DNA from: Pigmentiphaga aceris
GTDB taxonomy: Bacteria; Pseudomonadota; Gammaproteobacteria; Burkholderiales; Burkholderiaceae_B
DNA length: 64,000 nt
Assembly (NCBI RefSeq): GCF_008119665.1
Contig: NZ_CP043046.1
Coordinates: 5,332,001-5,396,000 of the forward strand
Reading direction: 5' to 3'
Position 1 is the first letter of the stretch. The number at the start of each line of letters is the position of its first letter. Shown piece by piece: positions 53,912-63,801 of this stretch. The position numbers and the translations under genes are program-made. A model generated the notes under the pieces. That model was not told the DNA's origin, searched no databases, and saw only the letters and a list, made by a program, of their open reading frames with translations.

Positions 53912-53942
53912 AAACCCGGCGTGCCATAAGCACGCCGGGTTT
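53912..53942 (-). terminator. Intrinsic terminator of manC
   Basis: Arms of 13 bases, AAACCCGGCGTGC and its complement, enclose a 5-base loop. On the minus strand the hairpin runs into six T residues. It stands 24 bases after the manC stop. Confidence 0.9.
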
Positions 53943-53965
53943 ACCCTAGTGCTGTATCAGATGCG

Positions 53966-55390
53966 TCAGTTACGCCCGTAGGTGTCGCTGAAACGCACAA
54001 TGTCGTCTTCGCCCAGATAGCTTCCCGACTGGATTTCGATCATTTCGAGCGGAATCTTGCCGGGGTTGCGCAGGCGGTGACGAACACCGTGGGGGATGTA
54101 GGTCGATTGGTTCTCGGTCAGCAGGAAGGTGTCTTCCCCACGTTCCACTTCGGCCGTGCCACGCACCACAACCCAGTGCTCGGCACGGTGGTGATGCATC
54201 TGCAGGCTGAGCGTGCCGCCCGGCTCGACCACGATGCGCTTGACCTGGAAGCGCTCACCCATGTCGATGGAGTCGTACATGCCCCAGGGGCGGTAGACGC
54301 GACGGTGCGCACGGGCTTCGGGACGTTCGGCTTTCTTCAGGCGGTCAACGATGGGCTTGACCAGCTGTGCCTGGCGCTTGTCCATCACCAGCACGGCGTC
54401 GGGGGTCTCGACGACCACCACATTGTCCACGCCCACGCATGCAACCAGGCGATCGGTGCTGAGCACCACGCAGTCAGATGCGCTTTCCAGCACGACATCA
54501 CCACGGGTCACGTTGCCGCGAGCGTCTTTGGGGGAAGCTTCCCAGAAGGCGTCCCACGCGCCGACATCGGACCAGCCGCACGACAGGGGCACAACCTTGG
54601 TCTTGATATCGGTCTCGGCCAGCTTTTCCATCACGGCGTAGTCGATGGAGTCCGAGGGCGAGGCGGCGAAGGCTTCGGCCTGCACCACGGTGAATGGGCC
54701 TTGCACGTCAGCGGCAGCGAAGGCCTGCTCGACGGCGCTGTACATAGCGGGTTGCAACTGGCGTAGCGCCTTCAACCACGTGCTGGCACGCAGCATGAAC
54801 AGGCCGCTGTTCCATAGGTAGTTGCCGCTGTCGACGTAAGACTGGGCGGTGACGGCATCGGGCTTTTCGACGAACTCTTCGAGATCGCGCAGCGCACCGT
54901 CCTTGCCTACGCGCAGGTAGCCGTAGCCCGTTTCGGGGCCGGCCGGCACGATGCCGAAGGTGACGATCAGACCTTGCTCGGCCGATGACAGGCCGGCTTC
55001 GATCGCACGGTGGAATGCGTCCAGGTCACCGATCACGTGGTCTGCCGGCATGACCAGCAGGACCGGATCTTCTTCGGCCGTGTGCAGCGCTGCCAGCGTC
55101 AGGGCCGGCGCGGTGTTGCGGCCAACCGGCTCGATCAGCACGTGTGCGTGATCCTGGCCCAGCTGGCGCAGCTGTTCGGCAATGATGAAACGGTATTCGT
55201 TGTTGCTGACCACCAACGGCGGCAAGCTTTGCGCCGCGGTGAACCCCTCCACGCGCCGGGCGGTAGCCTGGAGCATGGTTTCCTCTCCCATCAAGGGCAG
55301 CAACTGCTTGGGATGATGCTCGCGGGATTGCGGCCAAAGGCGCGTTCCCGAACCGCCGGAGAGAATCACGGGTTGAAGCTTGATGGGCAC
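53966..55390 (-). CDS. manC: Mannose-1-phosphate guanylyltransferase / mannose-6-phosphate isomerase ManC
   Basis: The start is a GTG at 55390 (then PIKLQPVILSGGSG) with AGGGA eight bases upstream, giving 474 residues; the longer open frame lacks similarity. The N-terminal domain makes GDP-mannose from mannose-1-phosphate (GGSGTRLWPQSREHHPKQ, FVEKPD, NSGLFMLRAS). The C-terminal cupin domain is the mannose-6-phosphate isomerase part (RPWGMYDSIDMGERFQVKRI, HHHRAEHWVVVRGTAEVERG). GDP-mannose feeds the surface glycan. It is separated from pgi by 227 bases but on the same strand; the gap may hold its own promoter. Confidence 0.95.
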   Translation of the reverse strand: MPIKLQPVILSGGSGTRLWPQSREHHPKQLLPLMGEETMLQATARRVEGFTAAQSLPPLVVSNNEYRFIIAEQLRQLGQDHAHVLIEPVGRNTAPALTLAALHTAEEDPVLLVMPADHVIGDLDAFHRAIEAGLSSAEQGLIVTFGIVPAGPETGYGYLRVGKDGALRDLEEFVEKPDAVTAQSYVDSGNYLWNSGLFMLRASTWLKALRQLQPAMYSAVEQAFAAADVQGPFTVVQAEAFAASPSDSIDYAVMEKLAETDIKTKVVPLSCGWSDVGAWDAFWEASPKDARGNVTRGDVVLESASDCVVLSTDRLVACVGVDNVVVVETPDAVLVMDKRQAQLVKPIVDRLKKAERPEARAHRRVYRPWGMYDSIDMGERFQVKRIVVEPGGTLSLQMHHHRAEHWVVVRGTAEVERGEDTFLLTENQSTYIPHGVRHRLRNPGKIPLEMIEIQSGSYLGEDDIVRFSDTYGRN

Positions 55391-55617
55391 TGGAAGATCC
55401 CTGGGGGAAGAGAAAAAACGACGCGCACCCAAAGGTGCGCGTGTCATGAACCGGTAAATGTTACCGCAGGCCCCGACTCCGTGCATCGCTTCGATGTCAC
55501 GGAGGGTAAGTTCAAGGGGCCAGCAGCCGAGAATGGGTAGCTTGAACGCGACGTTTCAAGGGGAATCCAGGCGTGAAATTCTGAGATGACTTCAAGTCTG
55601 AGGTCCCGATACCTGGG

Positions 55618-57183
55618 TCAAGTACGCAATACGTTGATCCAGTGCGCAGTCGACACGTCGTGCGTGGTGCCAGGCGCTTCACCGTCCAGCTCGCGCCCGA
55701 TGCCGGCAGCCAGCACCTTGCCGTATTCGACACCCCATTGGTCAAAGGGATTGATGCCCCACAGCACGCCTTGGGTGAAGACCTTGTGTTCGTACATGGC
55801 CAGCAAGGCACCCAATGTATAAGGCGTCAGACGGGGCAAGACGATCAGGGTGGACGGCCGGCCGCCCGGGTGCACGCGGTGACGCGCCAACCATTCGGCT
55901 TCTTCCGGGTCTTTGGTCATGCGCTTGGTTTCCGCCAACGCGGCATCGAAATCCTTGCCTTGCAGCAGGGCTTCGCGCTGCGCCAGGCAGTTCGCCAGCA
56001 ACAGACGGTGGTGTTCCGGGTGCGGGTGATCGGCTTCCCGGCAGACGATGAAGTCGACCGGTGCGCCATCGGTACCCTGGTGCAGCCACTGGAAGAAGGT
56101 GTGCTGGGCATCGGTGCCGGCCATGCCCCAGACCACCGCCCCGGTGGGTACGGTGGAAGGATTGCCGGCCAGGTCCACGCTTTTGCCCAGGGACTCCATG
56201 TCCAGCTGCTGCAAATAGGAAGACAGGAACACCAGGCGCGCGTCGTAGGCAGCAATGTTGAGCGAACCATAGTTCAGCACGCTGCGGTTGGCGACACCTG
56301 CCAATGCCAGTTGTACCGGCGCATTGTCTGCCAGCGGCGCGGTGGCGAAGTGCTTGTCCATGGCTTCTGCACCGAACAGCAATCCTTCATAGGCATCGAC
56401 GCCGATGGCCAGCGCCACCGGCAGGCCAATGGCCGCCCACAGCGAATAGCGGCCACCCACGTAGTCCCAGAACTGGAAGGTGTGCTCGGGCTTGGCCCCG
56501 TAGGCGGCGGCAGCCTTGGGGCTGGCCGTGACGGCCACCAAGTGGTCTTTGGGATTTTCCACCCCGCCCTTGCGCAGCCAGTCGAATGCACGTTCGGCGT
56601 TGCGCAGGGTTTCCGTGGTGGTGAATGTCTTGGACGACACGATGATCAGTGTCTTGTGCGGGTCGAGCCCGGCCACTGCGCCCTGCACCGCGTGGCCATC
56701 GATGTTCGACGCGAAGCGGATGCGGATACGGGTGCCGGTATTGCCGAAGGCACGCACACACAGGCGCGGGCCCCAGTCGCTGCCACCGATCCCGATGTGC
56801 ACGACCGAGGTGAAACGGCCTTCGGACTGCACCTTGCGGGCAAATTCGATGACTCGTTGGCGCTCGCGCGCCACTTCCGCCGGCGGCTCGCCACTGCGCA
56901 GCGCTGTGTGCCAGGCCGCACGATGCTCGGTGGGATTGGCAATGCCGCCTTCGAACAGCGTCTTGCGAGCCTGTTCGAAGTGACGCGCCTTGAGCAGCGC
57001 TTCAGCAGCAACTTCAAGTTCGGGAGATTGCACCTGCCCGCTCAGGTCCACGCTCAGGCTGGCGGCCTTGATGACGCGCAGCGACGACGCGCGGCGGTCG
57101 GCAAGCGGCACTTGTTTGGCAAACTCGTCCCATTCGGGCACTTCGGTCAGGGGACGAATCTCGGTCGAAAAGGCAGCGGGCAT
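55618..57183 (-). CDS. pgi: Glucose-6-phosphate isomerase Pgi
   Basis: The preferred start is the ATG at 57183 (MPAAFSTEIRPLTEVPEWDE), giving 521 residues. An ATG at 57297 overlapping the manB stop by one base would add a 38-residue tail not usual for the family, but would fit coupled translation. The enzyme interconverts glucose- and fructose-6-phosphate and feeds both GDP-mannose and UDP-/dTDP-glucose branches. The signatures VHIGIGGSDWGPRL, SSKTFTTTETLRNA, GGRYSLWAAIGLPVALAIG and the catalytic His/Lys regions (FFQWLHQGTDGAP, NPFDQWGVEYGKVLA) are intact. Confidence 0.94.
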   Translation of the reverse strand: MPAAFSTEIRPLTEVPEWDEFAKQVPLADRRASSLRVIKAASLSVDLSGQVQSPELEVAAEALLKARHFEQARKTLFEGGIANPTEHRAAWHTALRSGEPPAEVARERQRVIEFARKVQSEGRFTSVVHIGIGGSDWGPRLCVRAFGNTGTRIRIRFASNIDGHAVQGAVAGLDPHKTLIIVSSKTFTTTETLRNAERAFDWLRKGGVENPKDHLVAVTASPKAAAAYGAKPEHTFQFWDYVGGRYSLWAAIGLPVALAIGVDAYEGLLFGAEAMDKHFATAPLADNAPVQLALAGVANRSVLNYGSLNIAAYDARLVFLSSYLQQLDMESLGKSVDLAGNPSTVPTGAVVWGMAGTDAQHTFFQWLHQGTDGAPVDFIVCREADHPHPEHHRLLLANCLAQREALLQGKDFDAALAETKRMTKDPEEAEWLARHRVHPGGRPSTLIVLPRLTPYTLGALLAMYEHKVFTQGVLWGINPFDQWGVEYGKVLAAGIGRELDGEAPGTTHDVSTAHWINVLRT

Positions 57184-57296
57184 TGAGTGGCCAGTCAGGG
57201 TAGGTGCAAGCTCGGGTGGAGCAAGGTCAGTGCGTGGTTCAGCACTTTGGTCAATAGTGGCCGGCGAAAGCCGACGCGCGCCGCGCCGGCCAGCCA

Positions 57297-58718
57297 TCAG
57301 AACGGCAACTTGGCGTCAGGCGACACGCGCAGGATCTGCGCGCGGAACACGTCCTGAATGCGCTTCAGGGCGGCGTCGTCATTGGCTTCGAAGCGCAACA
57401 CCACCACCGGGGTAGTGTTGGACGGACGGGCCAGACCAAAGCCATCGGGGTACTCGGCACGCACGCCGTCGATGGTGATGACTTCCGTTGCGCCTGGGAA
57501 TTCGCCCTTTTCCTGCAAATCGGCCACCAGGTCGAACTGTTCGCCGTCCCCGGTTTCCAGCTTGAGTTCCGGGGTGGACACGGCTTGCGGCAGCGCTTCC
57601 AGCACGGCCGACGGATCAGCCGAGCGCGACAGGATTTCCAGCAGGCGGGCGGCGGCGTACAGGCCGTCGTCGAAACCGTACCAGCGTTCCTTGAAGAACA
57701 CGTGGCCGCTCATCTCACCTGCCAGCGGTGCGCCGGTTTCCTTCAGCTTGGCCTTGACCAGCGAATGGCCAGTGCGCCACATCAGCGGTTCGCCACCGGC
57801 CTTGCGGACTTCTTCGGCCACATAACGGCTGCACTTCACGTCATAGATGATCTGCGCGCCGGGCACGCGGGACAGCACGTCCTTCGCGTACAGGATCAGT
57901 TGACGGTCGGGCCAGATGATCTGGCCAGACTTGGTGACCACGCCCAGGCGGTCGCCATCGCCGTCAAAGGCCAGGCCGATCTCGGCGTCGGTTTCACGCA
58001 GCGCGCGGGCCACGTCTTCCAGATTGTGCGGGTCGGCCGGATCGGGGTGATGGTTGGGGAAGGTACCGTCCACATCGCAGAACAGTTCCACGGCGGGTGC
58101 GCCCAGCGCTTTCATCAGCGCGGGGGCCACTGCACCAGCGATGCCGTTGCCGGCGTCGATGATGACCTTGATCGGACGAGCAAGTTTGACATCGCCGACG
58201 ATGCGGGCGATGTAGTCCGGCACGATGTCCACGTTGCGGACCGTGCCTTTTTGCAGCGCAGCAACCGGCAGACCGGCTTCGATGCGGGCGCGCAGCGACT
58301 GGATCGCGTCGCCGTACAGCGCATCACCGCCGATGACCATCTTGAAACCGTTGTACTGCGGCGGGTTGTGGCTGCCGGTGATGGCGATGCCGGCACCGGT
58401 GTCGAGCGTGACGGCGGCGAAGTACACCAGCGGCGTCGGCACCATGCCGATGTCGATGACATTGATGCCGCCTTCGGTCAGGCCCTGGATCAGGGCCGCA
58501 GACAAGGCAGGACCGGACAGACGACCGTCACGACCAACCACGACTTCGGTCATGCCGCGCTCGCGCGCCTGTGCGGCGTACGCGCCACCCAGTGCGTAGG
58601 CGAATCCGGGGGTCAGCACGGTATCGACCACGCCGCGGATGTCATAGGCCTTGAAGGCGGACGAGAAAGAAGGGCTCTTCGTATCGGGTGCGGTGTACGT
58701 GGTAGACAAAGGACTCAC
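57297..58718 (-). CDS. manB: Phosphomannomutase/phosphoglucomutase ManB (AlgC type)
   Basis: The product is 473 residues. It interconverts the 6- and 1-phosphates of mannose and probably glucose, which serves ManC, GalU and RmlA alike. The phosphoserine motif is TGSHNPPQYNGFK, the metal-binding loop is FDGDGDRLG, and the sugar-binding loop is GEMSGHVFFKERW. It starts at a GTG without an evident ribosome site and is directly followed by pgi. The upstream 227 bases to 58946 are shared with the flippase gene on the other strand. Confidence 0.94.
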   Translation of the reverse strand: MSPLSTTYTAPDTKSPSFSSAFKAYDIRGVVDTVLTPGFAYALGGAYAAQARERGMTEVVVGRDGRLSGPALSAALIQGLTEGGINVIDIGMVPTPLVYFAAVTLDTGAGIAITGSHNPPQYNGFKMVIGGDALYGDAIQSLRARIEAGLPVAALQKGTVRNVDIVPDYIARIVGDVKLARPIKVIIDAGNGIAGAVAPALMKALGAPAVELFCDVDGTFPNHHPDPADPHNLEDVARALRETDAEIGLAFDGDGDRLGVVTKSGQIIWPDRQLILYAKDVLSRVPGAQIIYDVKCSRYVAEEVRKAGGEPLMWRTGHSLVKAKLKETGAPLAGEMSGHVFFKERWYGFDDGLYAAARLLEILSRSADPSAVLEALPQAVSTPELKLETGDGEQFDLVADLQEKGEFPGATEVITIDGVRAEYPDGFGLARPSNTTPVVVLRFEANDDAALKRIQDVFRAQILRVSPDAKLPF

Positions 58719-58945
58719 CTGAGGGGGTAACAGTTACCGGATTATCGGGCAGGGATGCGCCGATCAGCAGGAAATGTACCGAATACGTGTATCAATTTTT
58801 AAGCTGAACCGCATTTCAGGGGTATGGATGCGGGCTTTAGCATCGTATTAATAGTTGCAGCGTAAAATCCGGCGCCAACTGAAACGGAAAACGCCTTGCT
58901 CAACTCGTCCATACGCCCCATCGCCGAAGGTAGGCCATCACTGCC

Positions 58946-60424
58946 ATGATGCAGCGCGTATCGACAGGCGTACGTGCGGTAGGCTGGTCCTTGGCGGGTC
59001 AGTCGCTGCCTATCGTCTTTGCATTGCTCACCATTCCCTGGCTGCTGCACCAGCTCGGCGATGAGCGCATGGGTTTCATTGCGCTGACCTGGGTGGTGTT
59101 CGGCTACATGGGTCTGCTGGACCTTGGTCTGTCCAGGGTAGTGACCCGACAGGTTGCCGTGCTCGACCGCCGGGGAGACATCGCCACGGCAGGTGCCTTG
59201 CTCTGGCGGGCACACCGGATTGCACTGACCGCAGCGGTGGTCTTTGTTGTGATCGTGGGCATTGCTGTCTATATATGGTTGTCCGGCGCAAATCGCCTGA
59301 CGCCTACCGTGGCCCAGGAGGCGCGTGCCGGGCTGCCCTGGCTGATGATCGCCATCCCGGCTGCTGTCGGCTCCAATATATTGAGAAGCGGTGCGGAAGG
59401 CCTGCAACGCTTCGCGCTTGCCAACTCGCTGCGCATGACGGCCAGTGCCTTTGCTTACGCTGCCCCGGCGCTGGCCACCGCATTCGCCCCCCGGCTGGAC
59501 CTGGTCTTTGCGCTGATCGCCGTCAGCCGCATCATTCTGTGGGCCTTGCACTGGATACCGGTGCGCCGGCTGCTGCCGCCCAGCAAACACCCGGTAGAAC
59601 TGGGCCACATGATGCGCGAAGGCGGCTGGCAGAGCATTTCCGGCCTGGTCGGACCGCTGATGACAACGCTGGATCGCCTGATCGTGACCGCCGTGGCGGG
59701 CATGTCCAGCCTGAGCTTCTACGCCATCCCCCAAGAGGCCATCGGCCGGCTGCAGATCGTGCCGACGGCGGTGTCACTGGCCTTGTTCCCGCGCATGTCG
59801 GCCAGTGCCGATGGCAATGACCACACCGTCGGCTCGCGCCTGGCGGCGGCCAGCGAGCGTTTTGTCGCCCTGGCGATCCTGCCGATCATCGGCGGTGCTA
59901 TGGCGCTGATCCCCGCTGCGCTGGCATGGTGGCTGGGTGAGCGGTTCGCCGCGCAAGGAACCCTGTGCGCCCAGATCCTGCTGGTGGCCGCGCTGTTCAA
60001 TTCGCTGGCACATGCGCCATCGGGGCTGATCCAGAGCCGGGGCCACGCGCGGGTCACCGCGTCGGTCCATCTGCTGCAGTTGCTGCCTTTTGTGGCGGCG
60101 GTGGGCGTGCTGACCTACTGGCTTGGCGTCACGGGTGCCGCGCTGGCATGGACACTCCGAGCCGTCCTGGATTACCTGGTGCTGGGATCGCTGGCCTACC
60201 GGCCGCGCTGGTCACAACGACGCGGTTCGCAGATCGGCGCAACCGGATGGGCACTGATCATTGTGACCCTGACGCTGGGCGCTTGCCTGAGTCAATGGCT
60301 GGCGGGACGTCCTGGTGCATTGCTGGGTGCCAGTGTGTTGCTCGGCCTGGCAACCGTTGTCGCAGGCTGGTATTTGTTGCTGATCGACGCCGACCGCGCC
60401 CGCATTCGCCAGATTATCGGCTGA
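58946..60424 (+). CDS. Wzx-type polysaccharide flippase
   Basis: The product is 492 residues, strongly hydrophobic, with about 12-14 membrane helices (for example VGWSLAGQSLPIVFALLTIP and LAILPIIGGAMALIPAALAW). It belongs to the MOP superfamily of lipid-linked oligosaccharide flippases, moving undecaprenyl-linked repeat units across the inner membrane. The motif region GGWQSISGLVGPLMTTLDRL is typical. It is divergent from manB and followed by the initiating transferase after 92 bases. A second ATG three bases later is an equal start. No Wzy polymerase is visible in the window. Confidence 0.85.
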   Translation: MMQRVSTGVRAVGWSLAGQSLPIVFALLTIPWLLHQLGDERMGFIALTWVVFGYMGLLDLGLSRVVTRQVAVLDRRGDIATAGALLWRAHRIALTAAVVFVVIVGIAVYIWLSGANRLTPTVAQEARAGLPWLMIAIPAAVGSNILRSGAEGLQRFALANSLRMTASAFAYAAPALATAFAPRLDLVFALIAVSRIILWALHWIPVRRLLPPSKHPVELGHMMREGGWQSISGLVGPLMTTLDRLIVTAVAGMSSLSFYAIPQEAIGRLQIVPTAVSLALFPRMSASADGNDHTVGSRLAAASERFVALAILPIIGGAMALIPAALAWWLGERFAAQGTLCAQILLVAALFNSLAHAPSGLIQSRGHARVTASVHLLQLLPFVAAVGVLTYWLGVTGAALAWTLRAVLDYLVLGSLAYRPRWSQRRGSQIGATGWALIIVTLTLGACLSQWLAGRPGALLGASVLLGLATVVAGWYLLLIDADRARIRQIIG

Positions 60425-60516
60425 GGGCTGCGCCAAGCACGCACGGGCGGCCCGAATCCGACTATGCTTGCGCCCCGCGAGCGCGCCGATCAACCTAGAT
60501 ACTGCAACGACGAAGC

Positions 60517-61620
60517 GTGTATTCCTTTGGCATTTCCCTGCTGGTCTCCCTGTGCATTTCCCTGCTGATCGTTCGCTGGGCGCAGGGTACTGGCCAAGCA
60601 TATCTGCTTGATCACGAACTCGACGGCGTGCAGAAAATGCACGACACACCCGTGCCACGTGTGGGCGGCGTGGCGATTTTCCTGGCCGCGCTGGTCGGTG
60701 CCGGCCTGATCTGGCTGCGCGATTCCTGGAACGGCGCCGCCATTCTGTGGCTGATCACCTGCTCGCTGCCGGCGTTTGCCGGCGGCGTGGTGGAAGACCT
60801 GACGAAACGCGTGCGCCCCCGCTGGCGCATGGCCTGCATGGCGGTGTCCTGCTTGCTGGCCTTCTGGCTGGTGTCGCTGGCCATTCCACGTACTGAAATC
60901 GTTGCGCTCGACTCCATGCTGATCGCGTGGCGACCGCTGGCGCTGGGTCTGACCCTGTTTGCGCTGTTGACGATCACCAACGCTGTCAACCTGATCGACG
61001 GTTTCAACGGCCTAGCCGGTGTGGTCACCACCCTGATCTTCGGCGCGCTGGCCTGGGTCGCCTACCAGGTTGGCGATTCGCTGGTGCTGTCGGCCAGCCT
61101 GATGCTGGCTGGCTCGATCGTTGGCTTCCTGTACTGGAACTACCCCCACGGTCGCATTTTCCTGGGCGACGGCGGCGCGTATTTCCTGGGCTTCATGGTG
61201 GGCGCGCTGGCGATTTCGCTCGTCCAGCGCAATCCGGTGGTGTCGGCGTGGTTCCCGGTACTGCTGCTGGCCTACCCACTGGTCGAGGTTGCCTTCTCTA
61301 TTTACCGGCGCAAGATCGTTCGCGGCACCGCTTCCGGCCAACCGGACGCCGCGCATTTGCATCAATTGATCTTCAAGCGCGTGGTGGGACGGGCCTCTGG
61401 CGAGCGGGTCAATGACGCGCCTGCATTGCGCAATGCCCTTACCTCACCGTATCTTTGGGCACTGTCTTTGCTGGCTATCGGCCCCGCAGCCATCTGTTAC
61501 GACCGGACACCGATGCTTATCGGACTGTTCTGCGTATTTTGCGTGTCTTATGTATGGTTGTACCGACGCATCGCAACACTACGCGTGCCACGTTGGTTGC
61601 TCAAGCTACGCAGACGCTAG
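60517..61620 (+). CDS. WecA/WbpL-type undecaprenyl-phosphate sugar-1-phosphate transferase
   Basis: The product is 367 residues, starting at GTG, with about 10-11 membrane helices. It starts glycan assembly by moving a HexNAc-1-phosphate from UDP onto undecaprenyl phosphate. The family motifs are present: [26 protein letters not shown] (the acidic Mg-binding site), [26 protein letters not shown] and the carbohydrate-recognition loop with PDAAHLHQL. Some distance to E. coli WecA suggests a donor such as UDP-GlcNAc, UDP-QuiNAc or UDP-FucNAc. It lies between the flippase and galU. Confidence 0.9.
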   Translation: MYSFGISLLVSLCISLLIVRWAQGTGQAYLLDHELDGVQKMHDTPVPRVGGVAIFLAALVGAGLIWLRDSWNGAAILWLITCSLPAFAGGVVEDLTKRVRPRWRMACMAVSCLLAFWLVSLAIPRTEIVALDSMLIAWRPLALGLTLFALLTITNAVNLIDGFNGLAGVVTTLIFGALAWVAYQVGDSLVLSASLMLAGSIVGFLYWNYPHGRIFLGDGGAYFLGFMVGALAISLVQRNPVVSAWFPVLLLAYPLVEVAFSIYRRKIVRGTASGQPDAAHLHQLIFKRVVGRASGERVNDAPALRNALTSPYLWALSLLAIGPAAICYDRTPMLIGLFCVFCVSYVWLYRRIATLRVPRWLLKLRRR

Positions 61621-61655
61621 GCGCTTTCCTGAATCCAAAACGAGACCCACCCCTC

Positions 61656-62486
61656 ATGAATCCTGTTCGCACCGCTGTCTTCCCGGTAGCCGGCCTCGGC
61701 ACCCGCTTCTTGCCCGCCACCAAGGCAATGCCCAAGGAAATGCTGCCCGTGGTCGACAAGCCACTGATCCAGTATGCGGTTGAAGAGGCGGTAGCCGCCG
61801 GGATCACCAACCTGGTGTTCATCACCGGTCGTCACAAGCGCGCGATCGAAGATCACTTCGATTCGGCACCGGAACTGGAAGCCGAACTCGAACGCAAGTC
61901 CAAGCACGAGCTGCTGGGCGTGCTGCGCGGCATCATCCCGTCGAACGTGAATTGCATCTATATCCGCCAATCGGCACCGCTGGGCCTGGGCCACGCCGTG
62001 CTGTGCGCAGAACCGGTGGTCGGCCGTGACCCGTTTGCCGTGCTGCTGGCTGACGATCTGATCGATTCGGACGTGTCAGTGACCCGCCAGTTGATCGAAG
62101 TTGCACAAGCCCAAGGCGGCAGCGTGCTGGGCGTGCAACAAGTGCCGCGCGCCGAGACCAACCGCTACGGCATCGTGGCAACCTCGCCGGTTGACGATCG
62201 CACCGAGCGCGTTTCCCACATTGTGGAAAAGCCCGCGCCCGAGGCAGCACCGTCCACGCTGGCTGTGGTTGGCCGCTACGTGCTGGAAGGCGAAATCTTC
62301 GACAAGCTGCGTCACCTGGGTACCGGTGCTGGCGGCGAAATCCAGTTGACCGACGGCATCGAAGCCCTGCTGGCCGAGCGCAAAGTGTTTGCGCACCGCT
62401 ACGAAGGCGAGCGTTTCGACTGCGGCAACAAGGCTGGTTTCTTCGCAGCAACCATGGCCCTGGGCCGCAAGTACCACGGTTTCTGA
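61656..62486 (+). CDS. galU: UTP-glucose-1-phosphate uridylyltransferase GalU
   Basis: The start at 61656 ([20 protein letters not shown]) gives 276 residues; the open frame upstream is the shadow of the preceding gene. It makes UDP-glucose, the substrate of the Ugd encoded at 22584. Motifs: [58 protein letters not shown] and the C-terminal [15 protein letters not shown]. The gene follows the initiating transferase by 35 bases. Confidence 0.95.
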   Translation: MNPVRTAVFPVAGLGTRFLPATKAMPKEMLPVVDKPLIQYAVEEAVAAGITNLVFITGRHKRAIEDHFDSAPELEAELERKSKHELLGVLRGIIPSNVNCIYIRQSAPLGLGHAVLCAEPVVGRDPFAVLLADDLIDSDVSVTRQLIEVAQAQGGSVLGVQQVPRAETNRYGIVATSPVDDRTERVSHIVEKPAPEAAPSTLAVVGRYVLEGEIFDKLRHLGTGAGGEIQLTDGIEALLAERKVFAHRYEGERFDCGNKAGFFAATMALGRKYHGF

Positions 62487-62509
62487 TAAAAGACGCAATG
62501 CTCCTCTTT

Positions 62510-62529
62510 CGCGCAACGCTCGTTGCGCG
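62510..62529. other. Hairpin between galU and lptG
   Basis: Arms CGCGCAAC and GTTGCGCG enclose a 4-base loop, 23 bases after the galU stop. No T tract follows; it may be a weak terminator or RNA-processing structure. Confidence 0.45.
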
Positions 62530-62588
62530 AGTTCCCTGCGTTTGAGTTTCTTGCGTTTGAGTTCCCTTCGTTTGAGTTCCCTGCGCTT
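62529..62588 (+). repeat. Four tandem copies of a 15-bp repeat
   Basis: The unit GAGTTCCCTGCGTTT is repeated four times head to tail with one to three changes per copy (62529-62543, 62544-62558, 62559-62573, 62574-62588). It lies between galU and the TTG start of lptG. On the opposite strand it is purine-rich. Copy number could vary by slippage. Confidence 0.9.
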
Positions 62589-62607
62589 CTTTGTCTAGCC
62601 TGCTGCC

Positions 62608-63801
62608 TTGAAGACTGCCCGTCGTTACCTAGCCCGCGAGATTTATCGATCGGCTGCCGTTGTCGTGCTTGCCTTGATCGGCTTGTTCACGTTCTTTTCC
62701 GTCGTTGACCAGCTCGATCAGGTAGGACGCGGCTCGTTCAAGCTCTACCACCTGTTCTATCTGGAATTCCTGGCGCTCCCGACCCGGCTGTACGACCTGT
62801 TGCCGATCGGATTGCTGATCGGGGCCATTCTGGGGCTGGCGGGGCTGGCGCAGCGACACGAACTGGTGATCTTGCGGGTGTCGGGCGTAAGCGGCATGAA
62901 GCTGCTGCGCATGCTGTGGCTGTCTTCGATCCCGGTGTTGGTAGGTGCGCTGCTGCTGGCGGAGTTCCTGACCCCGTTGGCTGAACTGAAGCTCAGCGAA
63001 GCCAAACTGGCGCTGCGTGGTGACGCCGGGCGCTCGAACATTCTGCGCAGCGGCTATTGGTTCCGTGAGACCAATTCCGCTGGCGGACTGCGGGTGATCA
63101 ATGTCGGTGCCTTGCGCGGATCGCACAATGCGGCGGTCGTGACGGTCTATGACTTCGATCAGGCGCAGGAACTGAAGACCTTGATGGCGGCGCAAACCGC
63201 CACCTTCGAAGCCGGAAAAATGCAGTTGCAGCAGGTGATGATCAACACCATCCACCCGCTGGGCAACCCGAATGACCCTATTTCACCCGACACCAAGCCG
63301 GTCGAGGTGCATTCGGAAGCCACGCACGAAATCAGCACCACCCTGACGCCTGAGCTGCTGCTGGCGCGGGTGCTGACCCCTGAACGCATGTCGTTCCTGA
63401 ATCTATTCGAATATATCCAGTACCTGAGCGACAACCACCTGACTGCCGACCGGCAGATTGTGGCGGTGTGGCGCAAGCTGATCTATCCGTTCACCTTGCT
63501 GGTGATGATCGCCATTGCCGCCCCGCTGGGGTTTGTGCAGACCCGTAAAGGTGGCGTGGGCACCAAGGTGTTCGCGGGCATTTTGCTGGGTGTGGGCTTC
63601 TTCCTGCTGAATCAGCTGTCGCTGAACATCGGCATGCTGAACAAATGGCCGGCCTGGGTGACGGCCATCGTACCGAACGCGTTTGCGCTGGTCTTGGCCA
63701 TGACCGCCCTGCTGCTGATGGAAAACCGTAACGCCATTGCCTTGAAGATGGCCCGGCTGACCGGACGTAAACCGCCCCCACCGCGCCAGGCTCCGACATG
63801 A
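62608..63801 (+). CDS. lptG: LPS export permease LptG
   Basis: The product is 397 residues from a TTG start. LptG forms with LptF the inner-membrane permease that lifts lipopolysaccharide into the periplasmic bridge. The N-terminal pattern ([65 protein letters not shown]) distinguishes LptG from LptF. A periplasmic beta-jelly-roll domain spans about 130-280, and three helices follow. LptF, normally next door, is not in the window. Its stop codon overlaps the apaH start (ATGA). Confidence 0.93.
   Translation: MKTARRYLAREIYRSAAVVVLALIGLFTFFSVVDQLDQVGRGSFKLYHLFYLEFLALPTRLYDLLPIGLLIGAILGLAGLAQRHELVILRVSGVSGMKLLRMLWLSSIPVLVGALLLAEFLTPLAELKLSEAKLALRGDAGRSNILRSGYWFRETNSAGGLRVINVGALRGSHNAAVVTVYDFDQAQELKTLMAAQTATFEAGKMQLQQVMINTIHPLGNPNDPISPDTKPVEVHSEATHEISTTLTPELLLARVLTPERMSFLNLFEYIQYLSDNHLTADRQIVAVWRKLIYPFTLLVMIAIAAPLGFVQTRKGGVGTKVFAGILLGVGFFLLNQLSLNIGMLNKWPAWVTAIVPNAFALVLAMTALLLMENRNAIALKMARLTGRKPPPPRQAPT

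Noticed and set aside
62529..62588. CRISPR-like array
   Set aside because: The units are 15 bp and contiguous without spacers; a simple tandem repeat. No CRISPR array or cas gene is visible anywhere in the window.
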